From Pseudomonadota bacterium (GTDB lineage Bacteria; Pseudomonadota; Alphaproteobacteria; Puniceispirillales; UBA1172), in the NCBI GenBank assembly GCA_027593125.1, contig JAQCJL010000006.1, positions 1 to 39,950 of the forward strand: a stretch of 39,950 bases of DNA, given 5' to 3'. Both the position numbers and the translations under genes were made by a program. Under the pieces are notes generated by a model. It was given only the letters and a program-made list of their open reading frames with translations. It was not told the origin of the DNA and searched no databases. Positions 1-7,423 of the stretch are shown here, piece by piece (position 1 is the first letter of the stretch; each line of letters begins with the position of its first letter).

Positions 1-263
1 ATTTCTCTGACTAAGAAGAAACCTATCAAAATCAAATGCTTCGAAGGCTTCCCTCTTGGGACAAGGGCTAGGATGGCCTTAAGTCTGATGTGGGTCTGTG
101 GCCAGCCTCTTGCCTGAGAGTAAAACAGGTTGACATTATACTGATATTTCGATTTTAAGACGTATCAGTTTTTAGAAAACCTTAAATGTACATTTAGCTT
201 CCTATTGCACAGATTTCTGTTAACGCGCTTTATGTCATTGGCATTGGCGGCGCCGTAGGATTT
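1..263. other. Left edge, no confident gene
   Basis: A plus-strand frame is open from the window edge to a TGA at 115-117 (38 codons), but I recognise no protein in it and cannot tell whether it is a gene end. From about 198 onward the sequence appears to encode the N-terminus of the TSUP permease that follows: after a TAG at 195-197 the frame reads hydrophobic and glycine-rich. An ATG lies in the same frame at 186-188, three codons before the TAG. No clear promoter or riboswitch was found. Confidence 0.4.
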
Positions 264-1100
264 TTGTCTGGGGTGTTTGGTGTTGGCGGCGGCTTTCTGA
301 TGACCCCCTTATTGATTTTTCTTGGTATTCCGCCTGCTGTTGCGGTTAGCACAGGCGCTAATCAGATCATTGCCTCATCGGTAACTGGGGTGTTGGCGCA
401 TTTGCGGCGCGGCAATGTGGATATTCGGATGGGCCTGCTCTTATTAATAGGGGGGTTGATCGGATCATCGGTCGGGGTATGGATATTCACAGCACTTCGT
501 GCCTTGGGGCAAATCGATCTGACGATTACGCTCAGTTTTGTGATTCTCCTCGGCTCAATAGGCACACTCATGCTGGTGGAAAGCATACAAACCCTTAGGT
601 CAAAAAAACGCGCCGGGGGTAAGCGCCGGAAAAAACATAAGCATACTTGGCTTCACGGCCTGCCCTTTAAAATGCGATTTCCAAAATCCCAGCTTTATAT
701 TAGCGCCTTATTACCTGTTATGGTGGGCATCGTTATTGGCATCATCTCTGCCATTATGGGGGTTGGTGGGGGCTTTATTATGATACCAGCCATGATTTAT
801 ATTCTCGGCATGCCTACGGCTGTTGTTTTTGGCACCTCACTTTTTCAGATGATCATCGTGGCATCAAACATTACTTTTTTGCAATCAACCCAGACCCAGA
901 CCGTAGATATCGTGCTGGCAACCTTGTTGGTCATCGGAGGAGTCATTGGCGCACCAATCGGAGTTAAGGTTGGCTCTTACCTCAAGGGAGAACAGCTTAG
1001 GGGGCTTCTTGCCCTGATTGTTTTGCTAGTGTGTCTCAAACTTGTGTTTGAGTTAACGTTACATCCCAGAGATCTCTTTACCATCGCTATCTTAGGTTAA
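264..1100 (+). CDS. TSUP family (TauE/SafE) membrane permease, 5' end disrupted
   Basis: Membrane permease of the sulfite exporter TauE/SafE (TSUP) family, which moves sulfonates, sulfite or other organic anions across the inner membrane. The family shows two homologous halves, each with a glycine-rich motif: VFGVGGGF near residue 4 and IMGVGGGFIM near residue 165, with hydrophobic helices around both and a basic loop between (residues about 113-125). The listed start is a TTG at 264, but the frame is coding-like upstream to about 198, reading LPIAQISVN and then a hydrophobic segment that would complete helix 1. That segment is separated from an in-frame ATG at 186 by a TAG at 195-197. No ATG, GTG or TTG lies between the TAG and 264. 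The gene is either a pseudogene, expressed from a rare start, or affected by a base error. Family call is firm; functionality is uncertain. Confidence 0.8.
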   Translation: MSGVFGVGGGFLMTPLLIFLGIPPAVAVSTGANQIIASSVTGVLAHLRRGNVDIRMGLLLLIGGLIGSSVGVWIFTALRALGQIDLTITLSFVILLGSIGTLMLVESIQTLRSKKRAGGKRRKKHKHTWLHGLPFKMRFPKSQLYISALLPVMVGIVIGIISAIMGVGGGFIMIPAMIYILGMPTAVVFGTSLFQMIIVASNITFLQSTQTQTVDIVLATLLVIGGVIGAPIGVKVGSYLKGEQLRGLLALIVLLVCLKLVFELTLHPRDLFTIAILG

Positions 1101-1154
1101 GCTAAGCTGGCGTTTAGCGTCATCATTCATACCATTTACCACGGATAAGATGCG

Positions 1155-1799
1155 TTAATCATTATCATTAAGCCCAGCACCAGCACCAGATAAGCGTGAC
1201 TGTTCCGATGATGGAACATAGGTTTTATAGGCAAGTGCCGCTAATTTTTCCCAAACATCTTTAGCAACAATCAGGTCATCATAATGATCAGGGTTTGAAA
1301 TTGCATCTTCACCAGAAGCGGGAAAACACGTTAAGGACATGGTCTGATTGCGGGAATCTGACAGGATCGTCCAGTTCGTACAGCCTGTCATGGTTACCCT
1401 AGCTTTATGATTCTTGCCATCCACAGAGATCTGAAAGACGCTGTTATATTGGCCCGCCGCTACACCCAGCAGCCCTAATAGCAACACCCCATCCGAAACA
1501 TCTGACATCACAACACAGCCATCATCAGGGTTGGCGATAAGCCAATCTATCGCGGCAATCCCCTCAATAGCCGGACGCGGTGAAGAAAGCTTAAGCTGAT
1601 CTTTCGCCTTAGTCATAACGAGTGGGGGTGCAGTATCCGTTGCCGCCAGCATAGCCTCAGCAATAGCGCAACCATCCTGTCCATGCCGTGCCAACCATAC
1701 CACCGCCGCGCCAATATCTGTGGCGCGGTCATGATCAAGCCCAATGGCTAGACTCGCCTTTCGGATTGTATGATGGATTTCGTTGGCTGACACCATCAT
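1155..1799 (-). CDS. DUF3726-like protein
   Basis: Protein of about 214 residues with no assigned biochemical role. The opening MMVSANEIHHTIRKA followed by an Ala/Gly-rich stretch with AAVVWLARHG resembles DUF3726 proteins as I remember them. I see no signal peptide or membrane helix. The frame extends back to an ATG at 1844, but that would overlap the upstream gene (whose stop is at 1807) and add a non-conserved 15-residue leader. The ATG at 1799, or the adjacent one at 1796, is the better start. It is the last gene of a three-gene minus-strand unit with the M19-like dipeptidase and the 596-residue protein, whose close packing suggests a shared role. It converges with the TSUP gene. The call depends on memory of the family, so moderate confidence. 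Confidence 0.6.
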   Translation of the reverse strand: MMVSANEIHHTIRKASLAIGLDHDRATDIGAAVVWLARHGQDGCAIAEAMLAATDTAPPLVMTKAKDQLKLSSPRPAIEGIAAIDWLIANPDDGCVVMSDVSDGVLLLGLLGVAAGQYNSVFQISVDGKNHKARVTMTGCTNWTILSDSRNQTMSLTCFPASGEDAISNPDHYDDLIVAKDVWEKLAALAYKTYVPSSEQSRLSGAGAGLNDND

Positions 1800-1806
1800 G
1801 GCTGCG

Positions 1807-3597
1807 TTACGCCTCAGACGGTGATAGCACAAATATCCAGTCATCCAGTTCTGCTAATCGTGATGCAGCCAGATCAGGTTCGGTTTCCGCCATCAGATCA
1901 GCTGCTGTTGGGGCACCCTGATAAAGCGTGATCCGTGTCCAACGATCTGATTTCGGGTCAAACTTGCTGGCCCCAAAAAAGGATAATTTGCACCGCAACA
2001 GATCAATCGGCCGGCACGCATCACCGACCAGGTTATCTCTGATTTCTGCATAGGGATAAATAGCTGTGGTCTGAACTCGCCTAACAATATGCCGCAAATC
2101 TGGCCGCCCCATCAATAGCTCCGCCACAATCTGATGATCTGGCAAATCCGTAATGGCTGATTTTAGCGCCCCAACATAACGCGGAATGTTAAAGGGCATT
2201 TCCAATTCTTGCCCTGGCTCTTCGTAACGGCGGCCCAGCCTTGGTTCTAATTTTTCTTCTGAGGTGTACCAGAAATGCGCATCAGAGGTTTCCGCAGACC
2301 TATCAACCGCATCCACCCAACGATAATGATCATCTAAAATATGCCTAAGTTCAGCAATGGTCATGCTAGGGATTAGCTTTGGTGTGTGGGGATTAGCCAT
2401 ACAATCCACCAACCCATCCACTTGATCGGGTATCAGTTCAATCAAAAGGGATACCATCAATTCTTGAGTTTCCAACGAATAAGAAGCGCAACGCGATACC
2501 ACGTCTTTGAACGGGTATTCTTGATTAAGCGGCCTCGCGGAAATATCAGCTTTCAGTTTTGCTAATTCTTCTCGCAAGATGATGATCCTATCCATCTGAA
2601 TCTGATCTTCAACCTGCCAATCATGACAGCTATGATAAGCTCGATCCAGCAAGGTTTCAAAACGGTGATACTGGTCATCATTAATACAAGGGACTGACTG
2701 CGTGCGCGCGAATGCCACCTCACGCGCCATAATCCAACTATGAAGCAAGGCAGGATGATTCACCAAGAACGGCGCCATGCCAAGACCGGTTGAATTCCCA
2801 ATACCAAGATAACGCCGATAGGATGGGGCAAGCCCTATTGCTGCTTCACCAGAAATCTGACGGGCGCAGTAATCAGCTAAGAAAAGTGTAAACTCTCTGA
2901 TTAAAAATACGGTAAGCATTTCCGCCTGAAAAGGCCCTTCAAGACCGGGGCGACCAGCAATGCGATCGCGATCAGCAATACCAAACTTGCCATTACCGTA
3001 AACCGCTGTGGTACGCATCAAATACCCAATGGCCTTGATTTGTTGCAAATCTGGCTGAACCCCAGATGCCAAACTTTCAACCACATGATGAAAAAGCCGT
3101 AACGATTTATTGGCTCTAGACAAGGTCAGCACTTTATGATGATAGCGTCCGGCTTCTTGTTTGGTCACTTGATCTGCTAATGCGGTGATATCTTCTTCAG
3201 TTGGGATACCGTCAAAAAGACAGAAACTCGCATCCCATTTGGTGGCGATAACCCTATCCGTTCTCTCATCCGCGTTAAGAGGACGGCTGTAAGCGATCAG
3301 GGAATAATCATAACCAGACACCGGCAGGGTCAACACCAAATGCCCATATCCATCCGCATCAAGGGCACAAACCGGCATTGTTAGGCTGGCGTTCTCTTTG
3401 GCAATACGGCGAATAAAACTGCGCATAAAGCTCAACCTGTGGGGGAAAAATGACCCTAACCGTGCCAGCGTCATCACCACATCAGGATGCCGCAAGTCAG
3501 GCAAAGGCCTGCCGCAAGCGTTGGCCTGAGTGCCATTAGGTGTGTTCGTATCAGCCTTACCCAACTCCATGTGGGGTGGTGTTATGGCGTTACTCAT
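1807..3597 (-). CDS. Conserved hypothetical protein, 596 aa
   Basis: I do not recognise a characterised family. The protein is 596 residues, mostly soluble in character, with no signal peptide and no convincing membrane helix. Visible features are a central segment rich in aromatic and small residues (GIGNSTGLGMAPFLVNHP, about residues 275-292), a charged, probably helical region after it (about 330-360), and many His and Arg residues. The ATG at 3597 overlaps the TGA of the dipeptidase gene by four bases, so the two are very probably translationally coupled. The DUF3726-like gene follows directly. The context suggests a role tied to the dipeptidase-like enzyme, but no reaction can be assigned. 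The ORF is intact and in the same codon style as its neighbours, so it is a real gene. Confidence 0.75.
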   Translation of the reverse strand: MSNAITPPHMELGKADTNTPNGTQANACGRPLPDLRHPDVVMTLARLGSFFPHRLSFMRSFIRRIAKENASLTMPVCALDADGYGHLVLTLPVSGYDYSLIAYSRPLNADERTDRVIATKWDASFCLFDGIPTEEDITALADQVTKQEAGRYHHKVLTLSRANKSLRLFHHVVESLASGVQPDLQQIKAIGYLMRTTAVYGNGKFGIADRDRIAGRPGLEGPFQAEMLTVFLIREFTLFLADYCARQISGEAAIGLAPSYRRYLGIGNSTGLGMAPFLVNHPALLHSWIMAREVAFARTQSVPCINDDQYHRFETLLDRAYHSCHDWQVEDQIQMDRIIILREELAKLKADISARPLNQEYPFKDVVSRCASYSLETQELMVSLLIELIPDQVDGLVDCMANPHTPKLIPSMTIAELRHILDDHYRWVDAVDRSAETSDAHFWYTSEEKLEPRLGRRYEEPGQELEMPFNIPRYVGALKSAITDLPDHQIVAELLMGRPDLRHIVRRVQTTAIYPYAEIRDNLVGDACRPIDLLRCKLSFFGASKFDPKSDRWTRITLYQGAPTAADLMAETEPDLAASRLAELDDWIFVLSPSEA

Positions 3598-4589
3598 TGA
3601 TCCATTCCCAAAAAACTATCATCATAAAACTTTAACCAATTAAGACCCATAATGTCATTAATTTCTTCGGCAGAAAACCCTACCCCAGCTAGACCTTTTT
3701 CTAAATTTGGAAAATCGCGAATGCCTTCAAACCAAGAAGGCTGATCCGGAAAGCCTGCTTGATCGGCACTGCCCTCGCCATAATCCAATTCCCTGGACCA
3801 GCGCCCATTTCGCATCCATGTGACAACACTGTCAGGCTGATTTTGGCAAAGATCAGAACCAATGCCCAAAGCCTTAACCCCATAGCGCTCAGCCGCTTCG
3901 GCAATCATGGTGCAGAAACTTTCTAGGCTACACGCGCTCCCATCTTTGAGATGATGGGGGTAGAGAGAAAATCCGATCATACCACCTTGATCAGTTAAGG
4001 CTTTGATGATGTCGTGGGATTTGTTGCGCCGCGCTGGATGCCACCATGATGGATTAGCATGGGTGATTGCAATCGGCCGGGTTGATAATTCTATGGCCTC
4101 AAAAGTGGAACGATCAGCAGAATGACTCATATCCACGACCAGACCAACGCGATTCATTTCGGCTATCGCCTGTTTCCCAAATCGCGTTAGACCGGGGTCT
4201 TCGGCTTCGTAACATCCCGTGGCCAGGAGCGATTGGTTGTTGTAGCTCAACTGCATAAATCTGCCGCCCAACTGATGCAAGATTTCAATCAGGCCGATAT
4301 CATCTTCCATTGGTGCGCAATTCTGAAATCCATAGAAAATGGCTGTTCGCCCTGTGTCATGGGCAAGGCGCACATCATCACCTGTTCTGCCATGCATCAA
4401 TCGGTCAGGATGGGTTTCGATATACCTGTTCCAGGTGATCATGTTTTCCACTGTCTGACGAAAGTTTTCATGATAACAGATGGTGACATGAACGGCAGAC
4501 AATCCTGCTTCAGCCATTTCAGAAAACAATTCAGGCGACCAATTTGCGTATTGCAAATTATCAATTCGAATGGGTGTCTGCGTTGTCAT
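3594..4589 (-). CDS. M19 (renal/membrane dipeptidase) family protein with altered metal site
   Basis: A TIM-barrel amidohydrolase of peptidase family M19, 331 residues, with no signal peptide. The C-terminal metal and substrate motifs are present: DMSH (His156), ITHAN (His177), the Arg187/188 region and GIGSD (Asp246). The N-terminal His-x-Asp pair of canonical dipeptidases is absent: the protein begins with IDNLQYANW. The bridging Glu of the canonical GVEGG motif is replaced by Gln89 in GFQN. The binuclear zinc site is therefore probably changed, and the substrate may not be a dipeptide. The in-frame stretch upstream of the ATG has no start codon before a stop, so a missing N-terminus does not explain the loss. 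The ATG at 4589 has a good AAGGA box. It leads the three-gene unit with the 596-aa and DUF3726-like genes. Confidence 0.82.
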   Translation of the reverse strand: MTTQTPIRIDNLQYANWSPELFSEMAEAGLSAVHVTICYHENFRQTVENMITWNRYIETHPDRLMHGRTGDDVRLAHDTGRTAIFYGFQNCAPMEDDIGLIEILHQLGGRFMQLSYNNQSLLATGCYEAEDPGLTRFGKQAIAEMNRVGLVVDMSHSADRSTFEAIELSTRPIAITHANPSWWHPARRNKSHDIIKALTDQGGMIGFSLYPHHLKDGSACSLESFCTMIAEAAERYGVKALGIGSDLCQNQPDSVVTWMRNGRWSRELDYGEGSADQAGFPDQPSWFEGIRDFPNLEKGLAGVGFSAEEINDIMGLNWLKFYDDSFLGMDQ

Positions 4590-4707
4590 ATCGTCATCCT
4601 TTTGATGATCATGCTGGTGATCGAGGGCAATGGGAGAATCAAGCGATAACTCAAGCCATCACTATGGCAAAATTAACCGCCCTTCACAAGGATTGGGTAT
4701 CAATTCT

Positions 4708-4737
4708 TTGGACAGTCTTGTCGTCTCGCGCTAATTT
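4708..4737 (+). promoter_or_regulatory. Candidate sigma70 promoter for aqpS-arsC
   Basis: TTGGAC at 4708-4713 and TAATTT at 4732-4737 are separated by 18 bases, about 85 bases upstream of the chosen aqpS start. The match is reasonable but not strong, and no other promoter-like pair stands out in this divergent gap. Confidence 0.35.
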
Positions 4738-4770
4738 AATCCCAAGTTGAATTGATGGATCGTTCCTTAT

Positions 4771-4788
4771 GGATGGAATGGGACATCC
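4771..4788. repeat. Short inverted repeat upstream of aqpS
   Basis: GGATG at 4771-4775 and CATCC at 4784-4788 form perfect 5-base arms around 8 bases. It lies between the candidate promoter and the start, where an arsenic-responsive repressor might bind. No arsR gene is in the window, so its role is a guess. Confidence 0.25.
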
Positions 4789-4821
4789 CTATCATTACTA
4801 GGGTTGATCGTGAGGCAGAGC

Positions 4822-5520
4822 ATGATACGCAAACTCATTGCAGAATGGTTAGGCACATTTTTCCTGCTCGCTACAGTGGTCGGGTCAGGCATCATGGCGG
4901 AACAACTGGCAGGTGGAAATATGGCGATTGCCCTTTTGGGAAACACTATTCCTACTGGGGCTATTCTCTTTGTTTTAATCACCATGTTTGGGCCAATATC
5001 AGGGGCACATTTTAACCCAGCTGTCAGCCTGAGCTTTATGATCCAAAAAGCAATCTGCCCGGCTAAGGCAAGCGCTTATGTTTTGGTTCAGATCGTTGGC
5101 GGCATTATGGGGGTGATGGCGGCACATATTATGTTTTCTCACCCTCTGATTGATCCCTCTACTACGATGCGATCTGGCATTGGCCAATGGACGGGCGAAT
5201 TTATCGCCACCTTTGGCTTGATTGGCACTATCTTGGCCTGCATTAAGGTACGGCCTGATTCTGTTGCTACAGCGGTTGGTCTTTATATCACTGCCGCTTA
5301 CTGGTTCACTTCATCAACCTCATTTGCCAATCCAGCGGTAACCATTGCGCGCAGCCTTTCTAATACCTTTTCCGGTATCTACCCCGGTCATGTAGCAAGC
5401 TTTATTGTGGCACAGCTGATCGCCGCTATTCTGGCCACTTGGTTTTTTGGCTGGCTGCTTATTGATCAGGCATCACCGAAACTAGACGAAACATCATCAG
5501 AGAAAAGGGGACAAGGATGA
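4822..5520 (+). CDS. aqpS: MIP-family channel (AqpS-like aquaglyceroporin)
   Basis: Inner-membrane channel of the major intrinsic protein family, about 232 residues with six hydrophobic helices. The two half-helix motifs are visible: HFNPAVS and FANPAVT. The gene overlaps arsC by four bases. In Sinorhizobium the aquaglyceroporin AqpS takes the place of ArsB and lets arsenite, made by ArsC, leave the cell; this pair has the same layout, so the same role is inferred. The frame can start at TTG 4804 or GTG 4810, but the ATG at 4822 has a GAGG box seven to ten bases upstream and begins directly with the conserved IRKLIAEWLGTFFL helix, so I prefer it. The substrate (arsenite, water, glycerol) is not provable from sequence. 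Confidence 0.88.
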   Translation: MIRKLIAEWLGTFFLLATVVGSGIMAEQLAGGNMAIALLGNTIPTGAILFVLITMFGPISGAHFNPAVSLSFMIQKAICPAKASAYVLVQIVGGIMGVMAAHIMFSHPLIDPSTTMRSGIGQWTGEFIATFGLIGTILACIKVRPDSVATAVGLYITAAYWFTSSTSFANPAVTIARSLSNTFSGIYPGHVASFIVAQLIAAILATWFFGWLLIDQASPKLDETSSEKRGQG

Positions 5521-5879
5521 CCTTTGTCGTTTATCACAATCCCAATTGTGGAACTTCACGCAACACCGTTGAAATGATCCGCGCCGCCGGGGAGACGCCA
5601 GTTGTGATTGAATATCTCAAAACAGGGTGGACGAAGCCGCAATTATTAGGTCTTTTTGCTGCCGCAGGTTTAACCCCGCGCATGGCGCTTCGCACCAGCA
5701 AATCCCCTGCAGAAGAACTTGGTTTGTTGGACGATACGGTAACCGATGATGCTTTGCTTGATGCCATGGTTGCTCATCCCATTTTGGTGAACCGTCCCAT
5801 CGTCTGCTCCCCAAAAGGGGTCAGACTTTGCCGTCCTTCAGAAACCGTCAATGATTTGCTTCCTGATACTTCATCTTAG
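5517..5879 (+). CDS. arsC: Arsenate reductase, glutaredoxin-coupled ArsC type
   Basis: Cytoplasmic enzyme that reduces arsenate to arsenite using glutathione and glutaredoxin. The 120-residue protein has the thioredoxin-like fold pattern of the ArsC/Spx family, with the catalytic cysteine in HNPNCGTSRNT (Cys11), the conserved RTSKSP loop around residues 60-65 and the NRPIV motif near residue 93 that supplies an arginine. Length is slightly below the 141 residues of E. coli ArsC, as in many proteobacterial homologues. ATG overlaps the aqpS stop as ATGA, so the two are translationally coupled. Together they form a reductase plus channel arsenic-detoxification pair. Confidence 0.92.
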   Translation: MTFVVYHNPNCGTSRNTVEMIRAAGETPVVIEYLKTGWTKPQLLGLFAAAGLTPRMALRTSKSPAEELGLLDDTVTDDALLDAMVAHPILVNRPIVCSPKGVRLCRPSETVNDLLPDTSS

Positions 5880-5908
5880 CGCTGGTGCTATGCCGCATAT
5901 CAGCTAAG
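5875..5908. terminator. Candidate stem-loop between convergent genes
   Basis: CTTAGC at 5875-5880 and GCTAAG at 5903-5908 are perfect 6-base arms, spanning the stop codons of the converging arsC and N-formylglutamate amidohydrolase genes. A TTTT follows shortly on the plus strand. A bidirectional terminator is plausible but the stem is short and the loop long. Confidence 0.35.
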
Positions 5909-6709
5909 CATTTTAAGACAGGCATCAGATAGGCGTTTTGCCCATAGGTCAATATTAACATCTTTTCGCAACTGATCATTTCTGACCTCAATCAGAACTT
6001 GCGGCACCCCTTTAGGCTCAGCATGCTGGATCACAAACCAGTCGGTTTGGTCATCCACCTGATAGGGCTCATTAAACCCAATGATTAAATCAGGATCATC
6101 TGCTAAGATGAACGCCGCCATTTGCCGCGCATAAACCCCACCATTTCGATAGAGAAAACTCATATGCCATGGGCGGGAAAACCCATCCATTTCAGCGGTA
6201 AAGCTGTGAATACAAACAACAAGCTTTATCTCTGGTCGCGCCATTTCACGGCGGCAGAGGTTATCATAGGGTTGAAAAATCTCATCCACACGCGCCTGTT
6301 TTTCTGCCGCGCTCAAGCCTATATTTCCTGGTATCGGGACATGGTCACTTTCCTCACGGATCGATTGTGGGGATAATGGCCTGCGATTACAATCAATGAC
6401 CAAGCGGCTATAATTTTGCCATATCAACCCGGCGCCAAGCTGATCTGCTATTTTTCGGGAAAGACTGGCGCCGCCTATATCCCAGGCAATATGCTGCTGT
6501 GATAAATCAAAATCAGAACTAAACCCCAACCTATCCAACCGCTTTGGGATAGCAAGCCCAGCATGTTCACAAATGATGAGAATCTCTGGCCGCTGGGTTG
6601 GGGCGAGATATCCCGCCGGTGGAGGATCATCCGCGTGAAGAAGGTTGTTTTGATGTTCTGACGATAAGGACATGATCATAAGGCCATTCTGATAACAGGT
6701 TGAAAACAT
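5900..6709 (-). CDS. N-formylglutamate amidohydrolase family protein
   Basis: Metal-dependent amidohydrolase of the N-formylglutamate amidohydrolase (FGase) family, soluble, up to 269 residues. Recognisable blocks are ICEHAG near residue 47, HIAWDIGGASLSRKIADQLGA around 73-93 and SRLVIDCNRRP around 100-110, then the later VCIHSFT block with a metal-type histidine. In histidine breakdown FGase (HutG type) releases formate and glutamate, but family members outside hut operons often act on other N-acyl or cyclic-imide-derived substrates. No other hut gene is here. Possible starts are the ATG at 6709, or ATGs at 6679 and 6673; none has a strong ribosome binding site, so the first 12 residues are doubtful. 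It stands alone, convergent with arsC. Confidence 0.8.
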   Translation of the reverse strand: MFSTCYQNGLMIMSLSSEHQNNLLHADDPPPAGYLAPTQRPEILIICEHAGLAIPKRLDRLGFSSDFDLSQQHIAWDIGGASLSRKIADQLGAGLIWQNYSRLVIDCNRRPLSPQSIREESDHVPIPGNIGLSAAEKQARVDEIFQPYDNLCRREMARPEIKLVVCIHSFTAEMDGFSRPWHMSFLYRNGGVYARQMAAFILADDPDLIIGFNEPYQVDDQTDWFVIQHAEPKGVPQVLIEVRNDQLRKDVNIDLWAKRLSDACLKMLS

Positions 6710-6802
6710 TTTGCGAAGATTTGGCCCATGGCGTCAATCCCGAAAACATTTCAACATATCACGAGATCACAATTCATCACATTTCGGCCCAATCATCGCA
6801 AC

Positions 6803-6818
6803 ATTACTAATTTGTAAT
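6803..6818. promoter_or_regulatory. Palindrome upstream of the YbjN-like gene
   Basis: ATTAC (6803-6807) and GTAAT (6814-6818) form perfect arms around TAATTT in the divergent gap, about 40 bases before the plus-strand gene. It has the look of a small repressor operator, without a known partner. Confidence 0.25.
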
Positions 6819-6856
6819 CATCCTTTTATTGGCGCAAGTGAGAAAGGGTCACCGTG

Positions 6857-7306
6857 ATGTGGTTTCGAGTTTATTATTTTTTTTCAGTCATGATAACAGT
6901 GGTGTTAGGGGGCGGCTTGGCCCATGCCCAGACTTGCCCAGATCTAAAATCTGCAAGCCAAATATCTGGTTTTAATCTGTCCCATTTCGAAGATAAAGAA
7001 TGGGAAATTACCACTGAAGGTGGGTTTTTCTATGTCCATTTTGATCCGGAATATTGTCTCTTTGTTTTAAGGGCAAGGATGGGTGATCATGGCATGGAAA
7101 AGATAGCGATGGTGAATGACTGGAATCAAGAACAAGCCATTTCAACCGCTTATATCAAAGATGGGGGGTTATGGTTGCGGTCATCGGCCTATTTGCATAA
7201 CGCAAGTGAGAAATTGCTCGCTGCCAACCTGTTTATTTTTGATATTATGGCGCAAGAATTCTCAACAACTTTAAAGCAAGATATGAAAAAGAAAACCGCA
7301 CTTTAG
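6857..7306 (+). CDS. Secreted YbjN-domain-like protein
   Basis: Small exported protein of about 149 residues. The N-terminus is a classical Sec signal: a positively flanked hydrophobic stretch (residues about 5-21) ending in AHAQ, with cleavage likely after Ala-His-Ala. The mature part carries VNDWNQEQAISTAYIKDG near residue 90, similar to the NeWNre..F..AY block of YbjN-type proteins, whose function is poorly known. Two cysteines (near residues 27 and 67) could form a disulfide in the periplasm. The GTG at 6854 directly precedes the ATG at 6857; an AAGGG box eight bases before the ATG favours the latter. It is separated from the hyuA gene by 117 bases and probably not part of that operon. 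Confidence 0.6.
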   Translation: MWFRVYYFFSVMITVVLGGGLAHAQTCPDLKSASQISGFNLSHFEDKEWEITTEGGFFYVHFDPEYCLFVLRARMGDHGMEKIAMVNDWNQEQAISTAYIKDGGLWLRSSAYLHNASEKLLAANLFIFDIMAQEFSTTLKQDMKKKTAL

Positions 7307-7423
7307 GATGTTATCATCAAAATAAGTGAAATTTTCTATCATTACGATTACATAATTTAAAGGTAGACCGCTCCTCTAAAATTAGTATGATAAATCAATA
7401 AGATAATATTTTAGGGGGGTATC

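Noticed and set aside
80-130. Possible riboswitch or small RNA before the TSUP gene
   Set aside because: GCCTGAGAG-like text recalled structured RNAs, but I could not build a convincing fold or match a class.
4590-4640. In-frame His/Asp-rich stretch upstream of the M19-like start as a source of the missing HxD
   Set aside because: No ATG, GTG or TTG before the upstream stop, and the sequence does not resemble the DGHxD motif context.
4233-4649. 138-aa plus-strand frame over the dipeptidase-like gene
   Set aside because: Antisense to a conserved coding sequence and cysteine/histidine-rich in a way typical of shadow frames.
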